Below, one piece after another: positions 32,980 through 37,519 of a stretch of 37,519 nucleotides of DNA. Made by a program: the position numbers and the translations under genes. The DNA lies in the NCBI GenBank assembly GCA_947478465.1, contig CANJWH010000030.1, forward strand, positions 1 to 37,519, read 5' to 3'. The stretch comes from Bacteroidota bacterium (GTDB taxonomy: Bacteria > Bacteroidota > Bacteroidia > SXHM01). The notes below the pieces were generated by a model, which did not search any database, was not told where the DNA came from, and saw only the letters and a program-made list of their open reading frames with translations. How positions within the stretch are numbered: the stretch's first letter is position 1; each line of letters opens with the position of its first letter.

Positions 32980-35900
32980 TTAGTTTTTAATGATGCGTTT
33001 GGTAACGCTTCCTTTATCTGTTCTTACAGTGAGCATATACATACCGTCAGGCAGATGATTCAGGTTATAATCACGTTTTACGGTCATTACATCTTTTACA
33101 TCTTCTACCGGAATAATCAACTGACCCAATGCGTTGGTAAGTTCCAGTCTCAGGTTTTCGTAACCGCTGAACAGGGCGCTGAATGTAAACACGCCACGGG
33201 TAGGGTTAGGATAGATGCTGATGTTAGCATCAATAGCTACATCCTGAATGCCCACCATGCTGTGTTCAATGATGTTTGAACCGCCTTCGCAACCATGGTC
33301 ATCGGTAACTACTACTGAGTAGTTTCCGCTTTCCTGAGCAATATAGACTTGCGCATCTGCTCCCGGAAGAAGGTTGCCATTCAGATACCATTGGTAACCT
33401 GCAAAAGCAGGTGTACAGGTAAGTGAGTCGCCTGATTCAAGGATGAAACCGAGCGGGCTCCAAACGTTAACCGTAACAGGGTTCACTGTTTGTGATGAGT
33501 CGATACAGCCATTCAAATCCATAACGGTTACACCATACTGTCCGTTTTCGGTAACCAGAATTTCGGGAGTAGTTGAACCGCTTGTCCACAGATAAGAAGC
33601 ATAGCTTCCCAGCACACTCAGTATCACACTATCACCATCACAGAATTGCAGCGGACCGCTGGCCTGTATTACAGGGGTTGTGACATCAAATACAGTGACA
33701 TCAATTGTATCGGAAGTTCCGGGGCAGCTGTTCTGATCCTGAACCGAGAGCACATAACTTCCTGTCTGGTCAACAATAATGGATGAAGTAGTTTCGCCAC
33801 CCGGAGACCATGCATACGAAGTGTAGCCGATACCCGCGCTAAGTGTTACACTCTCGCCCGGACAGAACTCAAGCGGCCCATCGGCAAAAACAATAGGTGC
33901 CGGAACCGTGAACATGGTAACCGAAACGGGAGTAGATGCACCTGTGCAACCGCTGTTATCGGTTACAAACACGCTGAAGAAACCTGCCTGCGTTACAGTC
34001 ATGGTTTGAGAGAATGTTATTCCATCAGACCATGCATAAGAAGAATAGCCGGGACCTGCATCCAATGTTAAGCTACCACCCTGACAGAAGGTATTGGTAT
34101 TGCTGGATGAAGTAACCGTTGGCTGCAACAATGATGCAACAGTAACGCTTGCCTGATCGCTACCCACGCATCCGTTGGCATCGGTTACGGTAACCATATA
34201 GGCTCCGTTGTTTGCTGCAACAATGGTTTGAGTAGTTGCTCCGTTAGGGCTCCATACATAGGAAACAAAGTTTCCGGCATCCAGTGTTACGCTGTTGCCT
34301 GTACAAATGGTAGTATCATTACCAAGGTCAACAACCGGTAAAGCATTTACGGTAACGTTAACAGGAACAGATGTTCCTGTGCAACCATACAAATCTACAA
34401 CATCAACTGTGTATTGTCCAGTCTGGTTTGCAAGGAATGATTGATTGGTGTTTCCGTTAGACCATGTATACGATGTAAAGCCATTGCTTGCCGCCAGCAA
34501 TACGCTTCCGCCCTGACAGAAAGCAGCACTACCCGAAGGTGTAGTAATAACCAAAGGAAGTGCATGAACTATGACTGTTTGTGAACTGCTGTTTACACAA
34601 GAGTTACCATCGGTATAGGTGTAGGTTACCGTGTGCGTTCCTTCACCTGCAACAGAAGGGTCAAAGTTTGTGACTGTATTTCCGTCAACGGTAAATGTTC
34701 CGCCTGCCGGTGTTCCTATGAGCGTTGCAGGGGCAGCATCTTCGCAATAATCAGCAGCAAGCCCTGTAAATGAAACAACAGGAAGCGCATTAACAGTAAC
34801 TGTTTGTGTACCTGAATTGAGGCAACCGTTTCCGTTGGCTGCCGAGTAAGTTATGGTATGTGTTCCCAGTCCGGCAACAGAAGGTGTGAAGAAGCTGCCT
34901 GAAATTCCTGAGCCTGTGTAAGTGCCACCTGCAGGAGTTCCTGTAAGTGCTACGGGTGCTGTATTATCAATGCAATATTCAGCAGCCAGTCCGGTAAATG
35001 AAGTAGTGCTTATATCATAAACCTCAACCGACTGTGACTGTGAATTGGTGCAGCCAAAGTTGTCGGTATAGGTATAGACAATGGTGTGAACTCCAACACC
35101 TGCGGTAGAAGGAGAGAAAAGAGTTCCCAACATTCCGGGGCCTGAGAACGTTCCGCCTGCGGGTGTGCCGGCAATGTTAATCACAGCCGTTTCGTTTACA
35201 CAATACGCTGCATTAAGTCCTGAAATTGAAACTACAGGTAAGGCATGGTACACCACCGTTACGTTATCTGAACTGGTGCAACCATTATGGTCTTCGGTCC
35301 ATGTGTAGGTGTAAGTTCCTACGGAAGAAACTGTAACTGTTGCGGAAGGGTCATTAGCATTTGGTGCAAATGCTGAAGTGCCCGGACCTGAGAGTTGAGT
35401 CCATGTTCCCGTGCCAACAGTTGGAACAGCGTTGAGGACAAAATTAAGGTCGCACTCGCTGCCGTCCTGCCCTGCATTTGCAACCGGCAATACATTGAAG
35501 TTAACCGTTACCTGATCAGAAGCAGAACATGTTCCGTTGGTTACTGCATAGGTAAACGTATAAATACCGGATGTGGAAACCATAACTGATGCAGTCGGGT
35601 TATTGATGTCTGTGTAGAAAGCAGTTCCGGGACCTGAAGCAGACCATGTTCCTGTTCCAAGACTTGTTGAACCTGTGAACGTGAAATCAAGGTCACACTC
35701 ACTTCCACCCTGCCCTGCGTCAACAACCGGCTGGTTATAGAAATTAACTGTTACCGAAGCAGCATCTGAACAGCCGCTGTTATTTTCTGTCCAGGTAAAT
35801 GAGTAGGTTCCATAACCACTAACAGTTACTGTCGCGTTGGCAGCATTCGCATTTGGTGAGTAGGTTGCTGTACCCGGGCCTGTTACGGTCCAGGTTCCTG

Positions 35901-37519
35901 TTCCTACACTTGGCGCAGCTGCTAAACTGAATGTAAGTCCGCACACATTGCCGCCAACGCCTGCATTAGCCACAGGCTGGTCGCGCACAATCGTATTCTG
36001 AGCAACTGAATTAGAACAACCCGTTGAACCATCTGTGTACTGATAGATTATAGTATGCAAGCCTAAACCTGCAGTTGCCGGATTAAATGTATTTCCGCTT
36101 ATTCCCGGTCCACTGAATGTTCCGCCTGCAGGGAAACCTGTAAGTGTTGCCAACGGATCAACAACACAATACTGATTAGAAAGGCCACTGAAGGTTAGTA
36201 CAGGAAGCGTGTTAACCAATATCGATTGTGTTTGTGAATTAGCACAACCGTTGCCATTTGTATACGTGTAGGTAATGGTATGTGTTCCTGCGCCTGCAAC
36301 TGATGCAACATAAGAAGCTGTGCCATTTCCGTTGTCGGTTAATCCTGCACCATTGGAAGTAAATGTTCCGCCTGCATTATTTCCGGTGAGAATAATTGGT
36401 GTGGAATAATCTTCGCAATATGCCGCACTTAAACCAGAGAAACTCACAACAGGAATATTGTTAACCACTGCAACCTGTGTTTGTGAATTTACACAACCGT
36501 TCAGGTTGGTATAGGTGTAGGTAACTGAGTTATTGCCCAACTGAGCAATGGAAGGAACAAATGTATTTCCTGTAATTCCAGTTCCACTGAAAGTTCCGCC
36601 AGAAGGTGATCCGGTGAGTGCAACAGGAGTATTGTCGTTGATACAATATGGTCCAGCCAATCCGCTAAAGCTTACTACCGGTTGCGCAACAACGGTTACG
36701 TTTATTGTAGCGCTGTTGTAACATCCGTTTCCATCGGTGTATTCATACAAGACAGGATAAGGACCGCCAACCCCTGCGGTTGCAGGAGAGAAGGTAGTTC
36801 CGGTTACTCCTGTTCCGCTGAACGTTCCGCCAGAAGGAATACCTGTTAATGTTACGTTAGGTGCATTTACACAATACTGTGTAAGCAAACCTGAAATGCT
36901 TACCACCGGCAATGGATTTACCGTTAACACTGCACTTGCAGAAGTAGAAGTAAGCGCACAGTTGATTGAACCTGTTACAATAACCTGATACTGGTATCCA
37001 TTCATTGAAACATCAGCACCTGTTATGTTCAGCGTTGTAGTAGTTGCATTTGAATAAACTCCGCCATTACTGATGTCGGCAAAACCGCTTCCGGTATTTA
37101 CCTGCCATTGATAAGTAAGATTGTTGCCAAGAGTTGTTACACTGAATGAAGCATCAAAACCATCGCAAATAGCAGTATTATTTGGGTCGGTAATAATCAT
37201 CGGACTTTGTCCCACATATAATGTTACAGCATTGGAAGTAGATGCATCGGGGCAGGAAACTCCGTTAATGATAACCTGATACTGGTAGTTATTCATACCC
37301 AGTGTAGCTCCTGCAATAATGAGAGATGCAGCATTAGCTCCGTTATAAACGCCACCATTGGTTACGTTTACAAAACCACTGCCTGTGTTCACCTGCCATT
37401 GATATGTGAGACCACTTCCGTTAGCTGTTACGCTCATAATTACATTGTCGCCAATGCAAACCGATTGGTCTTGTGGCTGAACTGAAATGTAAGGTGATGT
37501 AGTTCCGTGAAGTGTTACT
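32980..37519 (-). CDS. Giant Ig/PKD-like repeat protein with T9SS sorting domain (5' end outside window)
   Basis: The frame is open from the window edge to the stop at 32980, so more than 1,510 residues are seen and the N terminus is missing. Modules in order: two Ig-like units with LTYQWQVNTGSGF; four units of about 80 residues built on FSGL...YC...GGTFSG...YTYTDGNGC; three units with GTGTW...GPGT; three more YC/GGTF units; six units with SYxWS...GxYxVxVxDxxGC; and a type A T9SS domain (ISIYPNPTRGVFTF to VTKRIIKN). Nearly every unit has two cysteines. It is likely a surface adhesin or gliding-type fibre protein. Confidence 0.88.
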   Translation of the reverse strand, partial: VTLHGTTSPYISVQPQDQSVCIGDNVIMSVTANGSGLTYQWQVNTGSGFVNVTNGGVYNGANAASLIIAGATLGMNNYQYQVIINGVSCPDASTSNAVTLYVGQSPMIITDPNNTAICDGFDASFSVTTLGNNLTYQWQVNTGSGFADISNGGVYSNATTTTLNITGADVSMNGYQYQVIVTGSINCALTSTSASAVLTVNPLPVVSISGLLTQYCVNAPNVTLTGIPSGGTFSGTGVTGTTFSPATAGVGGPYPVLYEYTDGNGCYNSATINVTVVAQPVVSFSGLAGPYCINDNTPVALTGSPSGGTFSGTGITGNTFVPSIAQLGNNSVTYTYTNLNGCVNSQTQVAVVNNIPVVSFSGLSAAYCEDYSTPIILTGNNAGGTFTSNGAGLTDNGNGTASYVASVAGAGTHTITYTYTNGNGCANSQTQSILVNTLPVLTFSGLSNQYCVVDPLATLTGFPAGGTFSGPGISGNTFNPATAGLGLHTIIYQYTDGSTGCSNSVAQNTIVRDQPVANAGVGGNVCGLTFSLAAAPSVGTGTWTVTGPGTATYSPNANAANATVTVSGYGTYSFTWTENNSGCSDAASVTVNFYNQPVVDAGQGGSECDLDFTFTGSTSLGTGTWSASGPGTAFYTDINNPTASVMVSTSGIYTFTYAVTNGTCSASDQVTVNFNVLPVANAGQDGSECDLNFVLNAVPTVGTGTWTQLSGPGTSAFAPNANDPSATVTVSSVGTYTYTWTEDHNGCTSSDNVTVVYHALPVVSISGLNAAYCVNETAVINIAGTPAGGTFSGPGMLGTLFSPSTAGVGVHTIVYTYTDNFGCTNSQSQSVEVYDISTTSFTGLAAEYCIDNTAPVALTGTPAGGTYTGSGISGSFFTPSVAGLGTHTITYSAANGNGCLNSGTQTVTVNALPVVSFTGLAADYCEDAAPATLIGTPAGGTFTVDGNTVTNFDPSVAGEGTHTVTYTYTDGNSCVNSSSQTVIVHALPLVITTPSGSAAFCQGGSVLLAASNGFTSYTWSNGNTNQSFLANQTGQYTVDVVDLYGCTGTSVPVNVTVNALPVVDLGNDTTICTGNSVTLDAGNFVSYVWSPNGATTQTIVAANNGAYMVTVTDANGCVGSDQASVTVASLLQPTVTSSSNTNTFCQGGSLTLDAGPGYSSYAWSDGITFSQTMTVTQAGFFSVFVTDNSGCTGASTPVSVTMFTVPAPIVFADGPLEFCPGESVTLSAGIGYTSYAWSPGGETTSSIIVDQTGSYVLSVQDQNSCPGTSDTIDVTVFDVTTPVIQASGPLQFCDGDSVILSVLGSYASYLWTSGSTTPEILVTENGQYGVTVMDLNGCIDSSQTVNPVTVNVWSPLGFILESGDSLTCTPAFAGYQWYLNGNLLPGADAQVYIAQESGNYSVVVTDDHGCEGGSNIIEHSMVGIQDVAIDANISIYPNPTRGVFTFSALFSGYENLRLELTNALGQLIIPVEDVKDVMTVKRDYNLNHLPDGMYMLTVRTDKGSVTKRIIKN

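Noticed and set aside
33055..35726. Short open frames antisense or out of frame to the giant repeat gene
   Set aside because: They lie within a single long frame with clear domain content and have no start signals or homology.

Overview
The window looks like chromosomal DNA of a Bacteroidota bacterium. The evidence is two C-terminal sorting domains typical of type IX secretion (T9SS), a DUF5686/carboxypeptidase-regulatory outer-membrane protein, a single-chain alpha2-type glycyl-tRNA synthetase, and several promoters matching the Bacteroidota pattern TTTG-N19-TAnnTTTG. TAA and TGA both serve as normal stops. I see no tRNA, rRNA, CRISPR array, integrase or intact insertion sequence.

Left part (1-4.6 kb). 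A 5' fragment of an RNase D gene with an in-frame TGA is followed by a 0.6 kb non-coding array that keeps an exact 21-bp period. Next come a REP-like pair of hairpins and an A/T-rich run of five orphan genes (two-CxxC protein, beta-propeller, lipocalin-like, small charged protein, Cys-containing protein). The run ends in decayed dispersed repeats.

Central housekeeping part (4.6-19.1 kb). This holds a PaaE-like FAD/2Fe-2S reductase, a TauE/SafE permease, a PIN-toxin pair with a 56-residue antitoxin, a LysE-type exporter, a RetSat/CrtI-type FAD oxidoreductase, hemL, kynU-rnhB, pdhB, glyS, pdhA and the DUF5686 protein. Palindromic repeats of two families (GTCATGCTG... and CATTGCGAG...) sit in the gaps between these genes and in two cases create spurious upstream start codons. 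The E1 alpha and beta genes of a pyruvate-type dehydrogenase lie on opposite strands with glyS between them.

Operons on the plus strand (19.2-28.7 kb). A translationally coupled trio (SIMPL-like secreted protein, secreted coiled-coil/membrane protein, UbiA-like membrane protein) is followed by a seven-gene drug-efflux type operon: TetR regulator, TolC-like channel, lipoprotein adaptor, two ABC ATPases and two ABC-2 permeases. This is a YbhGFSR-like tripartite ABC exporter in which the two YbhF halves are separate genes. The same 16-bp palindrome stands in front of both tetR and the tolC-like gene, so it is the obvious repressor site. The two ATPases carry complementary degenerate motifs, which predicts one working and one degenerate ATP site.

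Surface-protein part (28.7 kb to end). A T9SS-exported phosphoesterase is followed by an 879-residue lamin-tail-domain protein and a very large Ig/PKD-like repeat protein running off the window. Between the last two lie a second 21-bp-period array capped by inverted units and a perfect 19-bp-stem terminator.

The least explained structures are the two phase-locked 21-bp arrays and the A/T-rich orphan cassette.
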